From assembly GCF_003391055.1 (NCBI RefSeq), contig NZ_QUAJ01000003.1, positions 62,001 to 126,000 of the forward strand: 64,000 nucleotides of DNA, given 5' to 3'. Both the position numbers and the translations under genes were made by a program. Below are positions 25,771-34,453 of the stretch, in pieces. This DNA is from Psychrilyobacter piezotolerans. GTDB lineage: Bacteria > Fusobacteriota > Fusobacteriia > Fusobacteriales > Fusobacteriaceae. How positions within the stretch are numbered: position 1 is the first letter of the stretch; each line of letters starts with the position of its first letter. Below the pieces are notes generated by a model that made no database searches, was not told the DNA's origin, and was given only the letters and a program-made list of their open reading frames with translations.

Positions 25771-27846
25771 ATGATGAAAAAAATTGAGCTTTTTGGTAGA
25801 AGATTGACAATTGGATTTGAAAAGAAGGAAAAAATAAAAAAAGAAATTAAAGATACGGGATTATCTACAAAAGAAGTAGTCAATGAAAAAGTAATATATC
25901 TTATCTTAATTTTGGTGATTACTGTAGCCAGTGCAAATACATATTTATTCAATGGTTATCTGAATTTAGGAGATGTGGCCAGAAAGGACATAATAGCTCC
26001 TACAGATATAGTTTATAACGATAGAGCTGCTAAGGAAAGAATAATTTCTGAGATACTGACAAGTTCTCAAAAGGAATATATAAGTGTAGAAAATGTAGAG
26101 GAAGAAACCCTACAGAGGATAGAGATATTTTTTGAACAAATAAAAAAGAATAAAAATCTAGACTTAGATCTGGCTTATGAAAAAATAAGAGATGAGTTTG
26201 ATGTGAAGATTTCATTTAAAGTTTTTACATATTTATTTGAAAAACCAGACTATGAACTGGATAATCTAAAAGATAAATATTTAAAAGATGTAAAAACCTT
26301 GTATAAACACGGAGTAAAAAAAGATGGGAATTTATTGAGACTGAATAATGTATTTGAAAAGATTGAGGATTCGGATTTTTACGAGGAAAGTGTTATAGAA
26401 ACTTTTATCAAACCGAACTATATCTTAGACAGTGAAAAAACTGAAAGACTGCTCAAAGAAAAGATAGAACAGGTTAAAGATGTACCGATTCGTATAAAAG
26501 CCGGATCGGTAATTTTAAAAAAAGGTGAAGCTGTTTCAGAGAGTAAGGTAGTCATATTAAAAAATGCAGGACTTTATGGAAAAACCAGTAAGATAATAAA
26601 ATTTATGGGGACCCTTATTTATCTATTTATATTATCCATAATATTTAAAAATATCTGCACGAAGTTTATGTTTGATGAAATAAGAAAAAAAAGTTACTAC
26701 AGCGCTATAATGCTGTCCCTTGTTGTGGGGATCATATCTTTTAGGGTTATAGATCCAAACTGGAAATATATCTTACCTATAGAAACTGTATTTATCCTTT
26801 TAGGAATCCTGATAAATATAAAAGTCAGTTTAATTATAGGTGGGTTTTTGATCCTCTATGCTATTCCGTTAAATGGATTTAGTATAGAATATTTAGTTAT
26901 AGAAATATTTAGTTTGATGGTTTCATTATATCTGGTTACAAAAATAAAAAATAGAACTAATATTATCAATACAGGTATATATATAGGGATGACTAAGGTG
27001 TTTATAGTGTTAACCATGGCAGTTGGTATGAATATGGAATTTATAGACAGTTTGATTAAAAGTGGGGTATTATTTTTGTCGGGAGCTTTTACAGGGATGT
27101 TAACCATAGCTCTCCTCCCATATTTTGAAAGGACCTTTAATATTTTGACAGATATAAAACTGCTGGAATTAGGGGATCTGTCCCAGCCTCTCCTCAGACG
27201 ATTATCGGTAAGTGCTCCCGGGACATTTCATCACTCTATGATGGTAGCGACTCTGTCGGAGCAGGCTACAGAAGCTATAGGTGGTAACCATGTATTGGCC
27301 AGAGTAGCATCTTATTATCATGATATAGGAAAGATGAAAAGGCCTCAGTTTTACGTAGAGAACCAGGCTGATGGAGTAAATCCGCATAATAATCTGAGTC
27401 CTAGTCTGAGTACTCTCATAATAACATCACACACTAAAGACGGCGATGAGATGGGAAGGGAATACAACCTGCCTAAGGAAATAAGGGATATTATGTATGA
27501 ACATCAGGGGACGACTTTGCTGGCTTATTTTTATAATAAAGCAAAGCAGAGCAACCCGCATTTAGAGGAAAGTGATTTCAGATACAGCGGACCAAAGCCC
27601 AGAAGCAAGGAGTCGGCAGTAATAATGCTGGCAGATTCCATTGAAGCAGCAGTGAGATCACTGGATGAAAAAACACCGGTAACAATAGAAAAGATGCTCC
27701 GAAAAATTATAGGCTCAAAGATAGAGGAGCAGCAGCTTTCAGATGCGGATCTTACATTTAAAGAGATTGAAATTATAATCCAGAGTTTTACAAAGATACT
27801 CATGAGTATCCACCATGTGAGGATAAAATATCCGGGGCAGAAGTAA
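25771..27846 (+). CDS. 7TM-HD phosphohydrolase, PgpH-like
   Basis: Membrane-bound HD-domain protein of 691 residues. The architecture is a cytoplasmic tail, one helix (about 45-65), an extracytoplasmic domain (about 66-270), seven membrane helices (about 275-465), then a cytoplasmic HD domain with HHSMMVATLSEQA and YYHDIGKMKRPQFY, then a distal HTKDGDEMG and EHQGTT. This is the layout of PgpH, which hydrolyses cyclic di-AMP to pApA. AGGCAG precedes tandem ATG codons. Function in this organism is inferred; a diadenylate cyclase elsewhere in the genome would support it. Confidence 0.87.
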   Translation: MMKKIELFGRRLTIGFEKKEKIKKEIKDTGLSTKEVVNEKVIYLILILVITVASANTYLFNGYLNLGDVARKDIIAPTDIVYNDRAAKERIISEILTSSQKEYISVENVEEETLQRIEIFFEQIKKNKNLDLDLAYEKIRDEFDVKISFKVFTYLFEKPDYELDNLKDKYLKDVKTLYKHGVKKDGNLLRLNNVFEKIEDSDFYEESVIETFIKPNYILDSEKTERLLKEKIEQVKDVPIRIKAGSVILKKGEAVSESKVVILKNAGLYGKTSKIIKFMGTLIYLFILSIIFKNICTKFMFDEIRKKSYYSAIMLSLVVGIISFRVIDPNWKYILPIETVFILLGILINIKVSLIIGGFLILYAIPLNGFSIEYLVIEIFSLMVSLYLVTKIKNRTNIINTGIYIGMTKVFIVLTMAVGMNMEFIDSLIKSGVLFLSGAFTGMLTIALLPYFERTFNILTDIKLLELGDLSQPLLRRLSVSAPGTFHHSMMVATLSEQATEAIGGNHVLARVASYYHDIGKMKRPQFYVENQADGVNPHNNLSPSLSTLIITSHTKDGDEMGREYNLPKEIRDIMYEHQGTTLLAYFYNKAKQSNPHLEESDFRYSGPKPRSKESAVIMLADSIEAAVRSLDEKTPVTIEKMLRKIIGSKIEEQQLSDADLTFKEIEIIIQSFTKILMSIHHVRIKYPGQK

Positions 27847-28012
27847 TAACTGGAAGCTAGACTCCTTTTGTCCTATCGGACATCTTCCTCTTGATCAAAA
27901 GGAAGAACTTTATATAGAAAACCGAAATTGGGTTATTCGGATTTAAAATCTGTGTAATCTGCGACACATATTTAAAGTTATTAATTGAGTATAAATAATT
28001 TTAATAATCATG
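27847..28012. other. Non-coding spacer, 5' part
   Basis: No credible gene. Contains an AATCTGTGTAATCTGCG module (27947-27966) that recurs in variant form at 48470 and 52603, and an A+T-rich stretch. The rest of the 604-bp spacer before ybeY is the dispersed repeat described next. Confidence 0.6.
27947..27966. repeat. ATCTGTG-type module
   Basis: AATCTGTGTAATCTGCGACA; related sequences are at 48470-48486 and, inverted, 52603-52623. Confidence 0.5.
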
Positions 28013-28280
28013 AATCGAAGGTTCTAAAGAGTCCCTCTTTAATACGGGTCTGTTTCTTGTCTTGACACAAGAAATAGGCGAAAGAAAGTCAAGAAGGTTT
28101 ATACTCTTCTTTTTTATGGTTTCTCTTCGTAAGAGAAACCGAAGCTAAAACCATCTTGTCTTAGCGGGCAAGTACCAGTGATTCCCGTTTCTTAGTGGGA
28201 TCCCTGACGGGCATAGTGGGGGCGACGAAACTCGTAAGGTATTTACTGTGGAAGCTGGACGACTATAAACTTCGCTTAAA
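28013..28280. repeat. Dispersed modular repeat, copy B (fullest)
   Basis: The 5' module (28017-28093) shares a 33-base block with 55791-55823. It can form hairpin 28053-28060/28067-28074, whose loop CTTGAC pairs with GTCAAG at 28088-28093. A second hairpin lies at 28118-28140. The 3' module (28221-28273), with ACGAAACTCGT and GACGACTATAAACTTC, recurs at 52726, 60076 and partly at 48168. Confidence 0.8.
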
Positions 28281-28360
28281 AGTCTAAATAAAAGAAGAAT
28301 CTAGTCTATGTTAAAGGGCTTTTTGATCCATAGAGGTTTGTGCCAAAAAAATGCTTATAA

Positions 28361-28390
28361 AATTCGTGTTTATTTGTGTAATTCGTGACA
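28361..28390. repeat. TTCGTG-type dispersed repeat copy
   Basis: AATTCGTG, then TTTGTGTAATTCGTGACA. Related to 12154, 47081 and 48356. Confidence 0.6.
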
Positions 28391-28450
28391 AAAAAAGATT
28401 AAAAAATAAAAAACGGTTCCCGGGGGAGCTTTCAGGGAGGAAATATTCTT

Positions 28451-28921
28451 ATGAATATAACGGTAGAATTAACTAAGGGTATAGAAGGTTATGATGAATT
28501 TATAGATGTAGAGACTGTAGAGGATTACATAAAAACAGTCATAGAGGACGAGTACAGCAATGAAAGGGATGTATATATGTCGCTTTTATTGACAAATAAC
28601 GAAAATATACAGATAGTAAACAGGGATTACAGGGGGAAAGATCAGCCTACAGATGTAATCTCATTTGCTTATTTAGATAATGAAGATGACTTTCAACTGG
28701 GGCCTTATCTGACTCTAGGTGATATAGTGATATCTCTGGAAAGGGTGGAAGATCAGGCCAGCGATTACAACCATAGTTTTAAAAGGGAGTTTTACTATGT
28801 ATTAACTCACGGGATCTTACACCTGTTGGGGTATGATCATATTGAGGATGAAGATAAGAAGGTAATGAGAAAAAAAGAGGAAGAGATCCTAAAAAAACAC
28901 GGGTATAGCAGAGATATATAA
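28451..28921 (+). CDS. ybeY: Endoribonuclease YbeY
   Basis: Zinc-dependent single-strand endoribonuclease for 16S rRNA 3'-end maturation and ribosome quality control. At 156 residues it is the standard size, with NRDYRGKDQPTDVISFAY and the zinc motif HGILHLLGYDHIEDED (His-x3-His-x5-His) near residue 119. GGAGGAAATATTCTT precedes the ATG. It probably forms an operon with the next two genes (18 bp and 12 bp gaps). Confidence 0.95.
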   Translation: MNITVELTKGIEGYDEFIDVETVEDYIKTVIEDEYSNERDVYMSLLLTNNENIQIVNRDYRGKDQPTDVISFAYLDNEDDFQLGPYLTLGDIVISLERVEDQASDYNHSFKREFYYVLTHGILHLLGYDHIEDEDKKVMRKKEEEILKKHGYSRDI

Positions 28922-28939
28922 AGTTAATGAGGGTGAGTT

Positions 28940-29653
28940 ATGACAAAAAAAATAACTAAAAATGGCAAATTCAGTGAAAGTATAAACTATGCTCTGGAGG
29001 GAATAGTTACAGCTATAAAAACAGAAAGAAATATGAGGGTTCATATATTTATGGCTATCCTGGTAGCTATATTGAGCCTTATGTTTGGTGTGACAGGATC
29101 GGATTTAAAAAGCCTGTCTTTTGCAGTATCCCTGGTGTTCTTTGCTGAACTTATGAATACTGCTATAGAGGCTGCAGTAGATATTACTACAACCAGGTAC
29201 CATCCGCTGGCTAAAAAAGCCAAAGATGTAGCAGCAGGAGCGGTACTTGTAGTATCTCTCAATGCTCTGGTTATAGGTTATATAATTTTTAGTAAAAAAA
29301 TAAAGAAAGATACATTTGAGATCTTTAGACTGTTGAAATCCTCCTATGTGGACACTGTTTTATTTGTATTGTGTATAGTAATAATAGGAGTCTTTATAAT
29401 CAAATCTTATTATAAAAGAGGGAAATTGCTGCATGGAGGTATGCCCAGCGGGCATTCTGCCCTGGCTTTTGGATTGTGGATAGGAGTCTCCTACGCCACA
29501 GAAAATATAGTGGTAACAATATTAACTTTTGGGATAGCTCTTTTAGTGGCTCAGTCCAGGATAGAGGGGCGGATTCATTCTCCCAAAGAGGTCCTTGCAG
29601 GAAGTATTTTAGGAACCTTTGTTACGTATATTTTATTAAAATTGATATTTTAA
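28940..29653 (+). CDS. DgkA-type lipid kinase fused to PAP2 phosphatase
   Basis: The N-terminal half (about 1-118) is a small DgkA family kinase with three membrane helices and the active-site FFAELMNTAIEAAVD (near 70-84). The C-terminal half (about 130-237) is a PAP2 phosphatase with KSYYKRGKL, MPSGHSALAFG and SRIEGRIHSPKEV, where Glu replaces the usual Asp after the catalytic His. Members of both families act on diacylglycerol, undecaprenol or their phosphates, so one polypeptide could phosphorylate and dephosphorylate a lipid carrier. GGGTGAGTT precedes the ATG. Confidence 0.88.
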   Translation: MTKKITKNGKFSESINYALEGIVTAIKTERNMRVHIFMAILVAILSLMFGVTGSDLKSLSFAVSLVFFAELMNTAIEAAVDITTTRYHPLAKKAKDVAAGAVLVVSLNALVIGYIIFSKKIKKDTFEIFRLLKSSYVDTVLFVLCIVIIGVFIIKSYYKRGKLLHGGMPSGHSALAFGLWIGVSYATENIVVTILTFGIALLVAQSRIEGRIHSPKEVLAGSILGTFVTYILLKLIF

Positions 29654-29665
29654 GGTGGTAGAATT

Positions 29666-31207
29666 ATGATAACAGAATTAGACTATTTAGTTCTCAGTGG
29701 TCTTTCATATGGTGATTTTAAAGATGAGGATATAGGCTTTTCTTTGGAGGAAATATTGTTTTTAAACAATAAATCTAAAGAAAGACTGCTTTCTTTTCCC
29801 AATGAGGTCTGGTCCTATGGGGGAAGGGAAATATTTGAAAAAACATTTCATACTTTTTTATGTGAATGGAAAGTTATAGGCATAATGAATGATACCTATA
29901 GACAGGGGACAGAAAAAACAGGCTTCTATGCTATAGCTTTTGAAAAACACGGACAGATAGTCATCTCCTACAGGGGTACAGAAGTCAGCTCATTTGGCGA
30001 AGCATATAAAGATTTTATAGAAACAGATCTCCTGATAGGTGTGGATAAGAAACCAAAACAGCTGGAACAGGGAGTAGAATTTTATAAAGAAATTTTAAAA
30101 ATAGAACACAAAAGTATAGCTTTGACCGGGCACTCCCTGGGTGGAGGAATAGCTCAATATGTTGCATTAATCTCCGATTTAAAAGACTATGGGATCCCAA
30201 AGGTTTATACCTGGAATGCTTTTGGGATCAATAAGGTGGGGATCTTAAGTTTAGAGGATTTTTTAGAGTTTGACTCTATAGCAGAGAGGAAATGTCCATC
30301 TTTAAAAAATAATAAAATTCTGTATAAAAGGATAAAAAGTTATTACTATAGTTACCTTTTTAAACTTTTGAAAAAAAACAATTATATCAAAGATAAAGAG
30401 AGTATAAAAAAAATATCTAAATTAGAGTTTAAAGTGGAATTGGATGAGGATATGAAGAAAAGATTAGAGAGTCTATTTACAGTAGCTAATAAACCCCTCC
30501 TGCCTTTCTTTAATAAAAAAGGTGAACAAAAAAATGAATTGATAATAAGTCCTAAAGTTTTTATAGATGACTTTTTTAATGAAGATATGATCTATGAGGA
30601 ATTGATCAGAGCAAGAAAATTTATTAAAAAATTTAAAAAAAATAATAGGTATGATGAACATGTAATTAATTTTGTTCATTCTGAAGATTTTACAATTACA
30701 CTCTATCCGCATTTAGGAAGTACCTATGAAATAGATAAAGGATTGGTTAGAACAGAGGAAAAATTACACCCCCTTCTAAAAAAAATGTATGCATTTACCA
30801 AATCCATAAGAAGTTATCATATGTACTCGGTATTTTTACCCTTCTTTAATTTTGAAGGTGAAGACAGAGGGCAGATAAGAAGAGAATTGAGTATTGATTA
30901 TATAGCTACTGAGGTCAGGAGAGTTATCTATCAGGAAAACAATTTATCCGATGAATTTTTAGGATTTTACTATAATGGTCTTGAATTAGATAATGAAAAT
31001 TACTATAAGATCAAAAAAAACCTCCTCCACGGGATGGGAATGAGCAAGGCAGATATAAAATATTTAAAGGAATCGATTATAATTATAAAAAGGATGAATT
31101 TTGAAAAATTTAAAGATTTATGGAAAAAAGTTCGAAAGAAGGTTGGAAGTCCCTATATAAAAAAAGATATATATGACCTGATAACCTTCCATGAAAGGCA
31201 TAAATAA
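29666..31207 (+). CDS. Lipase class 3-like alpha/beta hydrolase
   Basis: A 513-residue cytoplasmic-looking protein (no signal peptide). The region around residues 95-160 is lipase-like: VISYRGTEVSSFGEAYKDF (oxyanion-side strand) and ALTGHSLGGGIAQYVAL with the nucleophilic Ser in GHSLGG. The remaining two-thirds is Lys/Glu-rich and not recognisable. The catalytic Asp and His cannot be assigned with certainty. GGTGGTAGAATT precedes the ATG, 12 bp after the dgkA-PAP2 fusion, which hints at a lipid-related role. Confidence 0.7.
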   Translation: MITELDYLVLSGLSYGDFKDEDIGFSLEEILFLNNKSKERLLSFPNEVWSYGGREIFEKTFHTFLCEWKVIGIMNDTYRQGTEKTGFYAIAFEKHGQIVISYRGTEVSSFGEAYKDFIETDLLIGVDKKPKQLEQGVEFYKEILKIEHKSIALTGHSLGGGIAQYVALISDLKDYGIPKVYTWNAFGINKVGILSLEDFLEFDSIAERKCPSLKNNKILYKRIKSYYYSYLFKLLKKNNYIKDKESIKKISKLEFKVELDEDMKKRLESLFTVANKPLLPFFNKKGEQKNELIISPKVFIDDFFNEDMIYEELIRARKFIKKFKKNNRYDEHVINFVHSEDFTITLYPHLGSTYEIDKGLVRTEEKLHPLLKKMYAFTKSIRSYHMYSVFLPFFNFEGEDRGQIRRELSIDYIATEVRRVIYQENNLSDEFLGFYYNGLELDNENYYKIKKNLLHGMGMSKADIKYLKESIIIIKRMNFEKFKDLWKKVRKKVGSPYIKKDIYDLITFHERHK

Positions 31208-31219
31208 GCCTTATTTTAC

Positions 31220-31248
31220 TTGTAGATTCTTCTGAATTATTGTATAAT
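31220..31248 (+). promoter_or_regulatory. Promoter of efp
   Basis: TTGTAG (31220-31225), 17-bp spacer, TATAAT (31243-31248). Confidence 0.65.
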
Positions 31249-31318
31249 TAATTAAAAATGATAATCTGAAAAGATTAGCAGGCAGGAAAAAAGATAAAAT
31301 AATATGGAGGAATAAAAG

Positions 31319-31891
31319 ATGAAATCAGCAGATAAATTAAGAGCAGGAAGTACATTTGAAGATAATGGAGTACCATTTTTAATATTAAAGGCAGAGAGAT
31401 TCCAATCAACATCTGGAAAGAGACAAAGAGCACCAGAAATTACATTTAAAGTAAAGGATCTTATCAGTGGAAGGATAAGTGAAACTACAGTAAAGGCATC
31501 TGATATGATGAACGACATCATGTTAGATAAGCAGTCTATGCAGTTTTTATATGAAGACGGTGGAGAATATAACTTCATGAACCAGGAAACATTTGAGCAA
31601 ATCGGATTACAAAAAGAAGACCTGGATGGTGCTGTAAACTATTTAAAGGAAGAAGTTATCATCGATATCTTATTCTATGAAGGAAGACCGGTAGGAGTAG
31701 AATTAGAAAACCACATGGTATTCAGAGTAACTTATACAGAGCCTGGATTAAAAGGTGATACTACAGGAAAAGCACTTAAAGCTGCTACAATTGAAACTGG
31801 ATATGAATTAATGGTTCCATTATTTATTGAAATGGATGAATTAATCAGAATAGATACAAGAACAGGTAAATACGTAGAAAGAGCCAAGTAA
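31319..31891 (+). CDS. efp: Elongation factor P with atypical loop
   Basis: Relieves ribosome stalling at polyproline. All three beta-barrel domains are present in 190 residues, ending with the signature GLKGDTTGKALKAATIETG and VPLFIEMDELIRIDTRTG. Domain I is unusual: where most EF-Ps have the KPGKG tip, this protein reads QSTSGKRQRAPEI, so a Lys is kept in an SGKR context. Which residue, if any, is modified cannot be told. TATGGAGGAATAAAAG precedes the ATG. Single gene with its own promoter and terminator. Confidence 0.93.
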   Translation: MKSADKLRAGSTFEDNGVPFLILKAERFQSTSGKRQRAPEITFKVKDLISGRISETTVKASDMMNDIMLDKQSMQFLYEDGGEYNFMNQETFEQIGLQKEDLDGAVNYLKEEVIIDILFYEGRPVGVELENHMVFRVTYTEPGLKGDTTGKALKAATIETGYELMVPLFIEMDELIRIDTRTGKYVERAK

Positions 31892-31900
31892 GAGATTTTT

Positions 31901-31935
31901 AAACCTAGAAAATTTTAATTTTCTAGGTTTTTTTT
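31901..31935 (+). terminator. efp terminator
   Basis: Perfect 14-bp arms (31901-31914, 31917-31930) and a T run. Confidence 0.95.
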
Positions 31936-32025
31936 AACAGAAGTTAAATTAAAATAGATATGTTTCTACGATTGTCGAGGGGGAGAACGCCAGAAAGATA
32001 AGCCAGGCCGCTGGGAGGGATAATT

Positions 32026-32886
32026 TTGAAAAAAATATTAAAATTAATAGTAATATTTATGATTGTTGGTATATTTGCCTTTGGATCAACGGCGAATATT
32101 GCCAGTTTTAACACTCTCCATCTGGGGTGGAAAAACGATCACAGTCAGGAAAAAATAGAGGGAATCGCCGGTATCATATCCCTTTTTGATCTGGCAGGAA
32201 TCCAAGAGGTTATGAAAAAAGATGCAGTTAAAAAACTGACCAATGAACTGAAAGCCCAGACAGGGGTAGAGTGGAGATACCATATTTCACCCTATGCAGT
32301 GGGGAGCAGGAAATACCGGGAATATTTTGCATATATTTACAGGACAGACAGGGTAAAACTCCTGAAAAAAGGTGAATTTTATCCGGAAGAAGACAGGGGA
32401 AAAAGCTTTATAAGGGAGCCATATGGGGCTAAATTTCAAATAGGAGAGTTTGAGTTCACCTATATTTTGGTACATTCCATATTTGGAGATAAGAAAACAG
32501 AGAGGCAGCTGGAAGCTATGCAGATGACCGATGTATATGACTGGTTTAAAGAAGAGTATGATAGAGAAAATAAAAAAAATATAGTTATAATTGGAGGAGA
32601 TTTCAATATCCCTTCCTATGATCATGCTTTCTCCGGTTTTTTAAAGCATTCTGATCTGATAGTTGATGCAATACCTCCCAATCAAAAGACAACTATAGGA
32701 AAAAATGGATTGGTATCCAGTTATGATCACATCTTTTACCCCTATGAACTGATGAAAGGCTGGTATACAGGTAGGAGCGGGGTAGTAGATTTTACAGACA
32801 ACAACCATAGGGAGATAAGAAAGATAATATCAGATCATCTGCCTGTATTTATAGAGGTAAATATGGCAAAAGATCAAGAGGAGTAA
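32026..32886 (+). CDS. Secreted DNase I-like endonuclease/phosphatase
   Basis: Endonuclease/exonuclease/phosphatase-fold protein with an N-terminal signal peptide (about 1-23, hydrophobic, ending FAFGSTA). Metal and catalytic motifs are ASFNTLHLGW, AGIQEV (Glu), GGDFNIPSYDHAF (near 190), SSYDHIFYP and SDHLPVFIEV at the C-terminus. This points to an exported nuclease, possibly for nucleic-acid scavenging that would feed the salvage enzymes at the left of the window; phospholipid substrates are also possible. The start is TTG at 32026 with GGGAGGG 5 bases before. Confidence 0.82.
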   Translation: MKKILKLIVIFMIVGIFAFGSTANIASFNTLHLGWKNDHSQEKIEGIAGIISLFDLAGIQEVMKKDAVKKLTNELKAQTGVEWRYHISPYAVGSRKYREYFAYIYRTDRVKLLKKGEFYPEEDRGKSFIREPYGAKFQIGEFEFTYILVHSIFGDKKTERQLEAMQMTDVYDWFKEEYDRENKKNIVIIGGDFNIPSYDHAFSGFLKHSDLIVDAIPPNQKTTIGKNGLVSSYDHIFYPYELMKGWYTGRSGVVDFTDNNHREIRKIISDHLPVFIEVNMAKDQEE

Positions 32887-32890
32887 AAGT

Positions 32891-33514
32891 GTGAAAAAAA
32901 AAGCGATAATATTTTTAAGCGGAAGGGTTAATTTAAAGGCAGACTATTATAAGAATATAAAATACAGTGAGTATGATATATATTGTGCAGATGGGGGGGC
33001 AAATCATGCCTATAATTTAGGAGTAATTCCCAAACTGATATTGGGAGATCTGGACTCTATCACAGAGGAGGCAAGATCTCATTATAAAAACTTAGGAGTA
33101 AAATTTGAGAAATTTCCTGGATCTAAAAATTTTACAGATGGGGAGTTAATTTTAGATAAAGTGACAGTTAAGTACAAAAATGTTATAATATTGGGAGGAT
33201 CAGGGGGACGAACAGATCATTTTTTAACTAACCTTAACCTCTTGGAAAAATACCAAAATATCACCTATGAAGATGAGAATGAGGTAATATTTTGGGTGAA
33301 AAAAGACATGGAAATTTGTGGTCAGAGGGGAAAAACTATTTCCTTCATCCCTCTTACGCCAATAGATTCGTTGACGTTGGAAGGATTTATCTATCCTCTG
33401 GACAGGGCTGATATTCCCAGATCCAGTTCCCTTTGTATGAGCAACATCATAGATAAAGAAAATGTTCGAATAAAGTACGATAACGGTTCTGTTATAGGAA
33501 TAATCCAGAAATAA
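32891..33514 (+). CDS. Thiamine pyrophosphokinase
   Basis: Transfers pyrophosphate from ATP to thiamine to give the cofactor TPP. Motifs are CADGGANHAYNLG (near 31), LILGDLDSI, KFPGSKNFTDGELI (near 76) and ILGGSGGRTDHFLTN (near 98), with the C-terminal TPK B1-binding region. The start is GTG at 32891 after AAGAGGAGTAAAA, 4 bp behind the nuclease gene. It complements the TPP-riboswitch-controlled import genes at 48.8-54.3 kb. Confidence 0.93.
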   Translation: MKKKAIIFLSGRVNLKADYYKNIKYSEYDIYCADGGANHAYNLGVIPKLILGDLDSITEEARSHYKNLGVKFEKFPGSKNFTDGELILDKVTVKYKNVIILGGSGGRTDHFLTNLNLLEKYQNITYEDENEVIFWVKKDMEICGQRGKTISFIPLTPIDSLTLEGFIYPLDRADIPRSSSLCMSNIIDKENVRIKYDNGSVIGIIQK

Positions 33515-33586
33515 TTCCTTGAATTTATAGGAAAAACGGGAAGAATATAGTATATATATATATTATAGACTTAGGAGGTGATTGTG

Positions 33587-33871
33587 ATGATGTATATTAC
33601 GCTGTTATTGGTAGTATTGGCTATTATAATATTTTATTTGTCGGCACTACTGGTATTTACACCCTATGAGGAAGATGACAAATATGTTCTTAAAATTTTA
33701 AGATTAGGATATAAACTTCATCTGGTCGCTACTAAAAAACATGGGGTATTTAAAAAAATAACAGATAATGGTGCCAAGTTGGTATTGACCTTGGTATACT
33801 ATATCTTAAAGGATCGAAAATATACCGACAGTATTGAAACTAAAAATGAAGATGAAGAGGATACAAATTAA
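33587..33871 (+). CDS. Small membrane protein, unknown
   Basis: About 94 residues. One N-terminal membrane helix (MMYITLLLVVLAIIIFYLS), then a basic cytoplasmic segment and an acidic tail (ETKNEDEEDTN). AGGAGGTGATTGTG sits 8 bases before the ATG at 33587, which I prefer over the overlapping GTG at 33578. No family recognised. It ends in the bidirectional terminator shared with yfcE. Confidence 0.7.
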   Translation: MMYITLLLVVLAIIIFYLSALLVFTPYEEDDKYVLKILRLGYKLHLVATKKHGVFKKITDNGAKLVLTLVYYILKDRKYTDSIETKNEDEEDTN

Positions 33872-33913
33872 AAAAATCCCTGAAAATAGTAGATTACTAT
33901 TTTGGGATTTTTT
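33871..33913. terminator. Bidirectional terminator
   Basis: AAAAAATCCC/GGGATTTTTT outer and AAAATAGTA/TACTATTTT inner stem, between convergent genes. Confidence 0.9.
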
Positions 33914-33915
33914 TT

Positions 33916-34452
33916 TTAATATAAAATGGATTTTAAGGTTTGACCGTCCAGATCTTTAATATCCCAGGAGGAAGAAGTTAAAATTCCGTAGGAATTAGGA
34001 TTACCACCCTTTGGAAGGGCAATGGATCCCGGGTTAAATATATAGATATCTTCTTTTTCTGCTAATGGCAGGTGGGTGTGGCCGGAGATGAGGATGTCTC
34101 CCTTACCTATGGGAAATTTTTCCTCTGTAAATAAGTGACCGTGGGTAGCAAAGATACGCTTACCCCCTAAAAATAGATTGGTGAAATCACTCATAATAGG
34201 AAACTCTAAAAGCATCTGGTCTACTTCGCTGTCACAGTTACCTCTCGTAGCTATGATCTTATCCTTATACAGGTTCAATTTTTCAGCAACTAACTTAGGG
34301 TTATAATCTCTGGGAAGAGGATTACGCGGACCGTGATAGAGGATATCCCCTAATATGAGAATATAATCTGCCTCCTCCCTTTTAAAACATTCCAATGCCT
34401 TTTCCAGATAGTATATTGAACCATGGATATCTGACATAACAAATATTTTCAT
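33916..34452 (-). CDS. YfcE/MJ0936-type metallophosphodiesterase
   Basis: Small calcineurin-like phosphodiesterase of 178 residues with the five metal motifs DIHG (8-11), GDILYHG, RGNCD, ATHGH and SGHTHLP. The family hydrolyses phosphodiesters in vitro; the physiological substrate is unknown. It starts one base after the galE stop region on the same strand, so the two are cotranscribed. Confidence 0.88.
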   Translation of the reverse strand: MKIFVMSDIHGSIYYLEKALECFKREEADYILILGDILYHGPRNPLPRDYNPKLVAEKLNLYKDKIIATRGNCDSEVDQMLLEFPIMSDFTNLFLGGKRIFATHGHLFTEEKFPIGKGDILISGHTHLPLAEKEDIYIFNPGSIALPKGGNPNSYGILTSSSWDIKDLDGQTLKSILY

Positions 34453-34453
34453 C

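Noticed and set aside
27847-28450. Small genes or a CRISPR array in the long spacer before ybeY
   Set aside because: No direct repeats with regular spacing and no frame with a start signal; the content is the dispersed modular repeat.
31965-32025. G-rich leader before the secreted nuclease gene as a ZTP or other riboswitch
   Set aside because: It contains CCGCTGGG and GCCAG words but not the ordered conserved blocks of the ZTP motif or any other class I can recall, and the downstream gene gives no support.
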